The position numbers and the translations under genes are program-made. 24,483 nt of DNA, taken from NCBI GenBank assembly GCA_938022295.1, contig CALIDR010000093.1, positions 1 to 24,483 of the forward strand, written 5' to 3'. Below are positions 24,427 to 24,483 of the stretch, piece after piece. The notes beneath the pieces were generated by a model. That model had not been told where the DNA came from, did not search any database, and saw only the letters and a program-made list of their open reading frames with translations. How positions within the stretch are numbered: position 1 is the stretch's first letter; each line of letters opens with the position of its first letter. Source of the DNA: an uncultured Burkholderiaceae bacterium. GTDB lineage: Bacteria; Pseudomonadota; Gammaproteobacteria; Burkholderiales; Burkholderiaceae_C.

Positions 24427-24483
24427 ATGCCGATGAACCGAGTGCAGTTTCAAGCCGGCCTTTCGATGCCCGAGTTCCTCGAG
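24427..24483 (+). CDS. IS1595-like transposase, first 19 codons only
   Basis: An open frame begins at ATG 24427, with GGAGG (24416-24420) 6 nt upstream, and continues through the window edge. The 19 visible residues, MPMNRVQFQAGLSMPEFLE, resemble the N-terminus of IS1595-family transposases, which open with a similar stretch before a Cys-rich zinc ribbon and an ISXO2-like catalytic domain. Only the N-terminus is present, so completeness and activity cannot be judged. The left IS end probably lies between about 24335 and 24366 but its terminal repeat cannot be identified without the right end. Confidence 0.65.
   Translation, partial: MPMNRVQFQAGLSMPEFLE

Overview
The window is very GC-rich, densely packed, and has the gene content of a Burkholderiales betaproteobacterium. 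I infer this from the PEP carboxylase / hemC-hemD divergence, the yicC / Ser-Thr kinase-PP2C / rph-rdgB-hemW block, the PHA phasin and the overall codon usage. A Rubrivivax/Leptothrix-like lineage is plausible, but the genus cannot be fixed from sequence reading alone. Long open frames on the opposite strand of nearly every gene are by-products of high GC and are not annotated.

Layout. 1-2138 (-): 5' part of ppc, whose 3' end lies outside the window. 2245-4828 (+): hemC, hemD and a prolyl-4-hydroxylase-type 2OG-Fe(II) oxygenase, tightly packed. 4845-6200 (-): MBL/beta-CASP nuclease. 6315-6653 (+): YegP-like DUF1508 protein. 6730-11130 (-): yicC, a PAP2 phosphatase, an ArnT-like membrane glycosyltransferase and an NAD(P)-binding epimerase-like gene, probably one transcription unit. 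The last of these is broken by a 237-bp insertion. 11163-15659 (+): Ser/Thr kinase, PP2C phosphatase, rph, rdgB, hemW. 15751-17737 (+): diguanylate cyclase, MinD/FlhG-like ATPase and group II truncated haemoglobin, joined by ATGA overlaps. 17846-21046 (+): large beta-propeller sensor diguanylate cyclase. 21072-21692 (-): phasin with a histone-like tail. 21911-23917 (+): two-domain alcohol-forming fatty acyl-CoA reductase. 23918-24426: non-coding stretch crowded with inverted repeats. 24427-end (+): first 19 codons of an IS1595-like transposase.

The strongest discovery is the small mobile element at 7018-7254. It has perfect 15-bp terminal inverted repeats, is flanked by a 5-bp target duplication (TTGAC), and contains three internal hairpins. 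Removing it with one copy of the duplication restores the host gene's reading frame exactly. It encodes no recognisable transposase, so it is a MITE-like non-autonomous element.

Two other blocks suggest functional modules. A haem-protein / ATPase / c-di-GMP-synthase cassette sits directly upstream of a second, sensor-type c-di-GMP synthase. A phasin and a fatty alcohol-forming reductase are transcribed divergently, which suggests a storage-lipid (PHA/wax ester) locus. Several genes (hemC, the 2OG oxygenase, arnT-like) have a -10-like hexamer only 6-8 nt before the start codon, suggesting leaderless transcripts.
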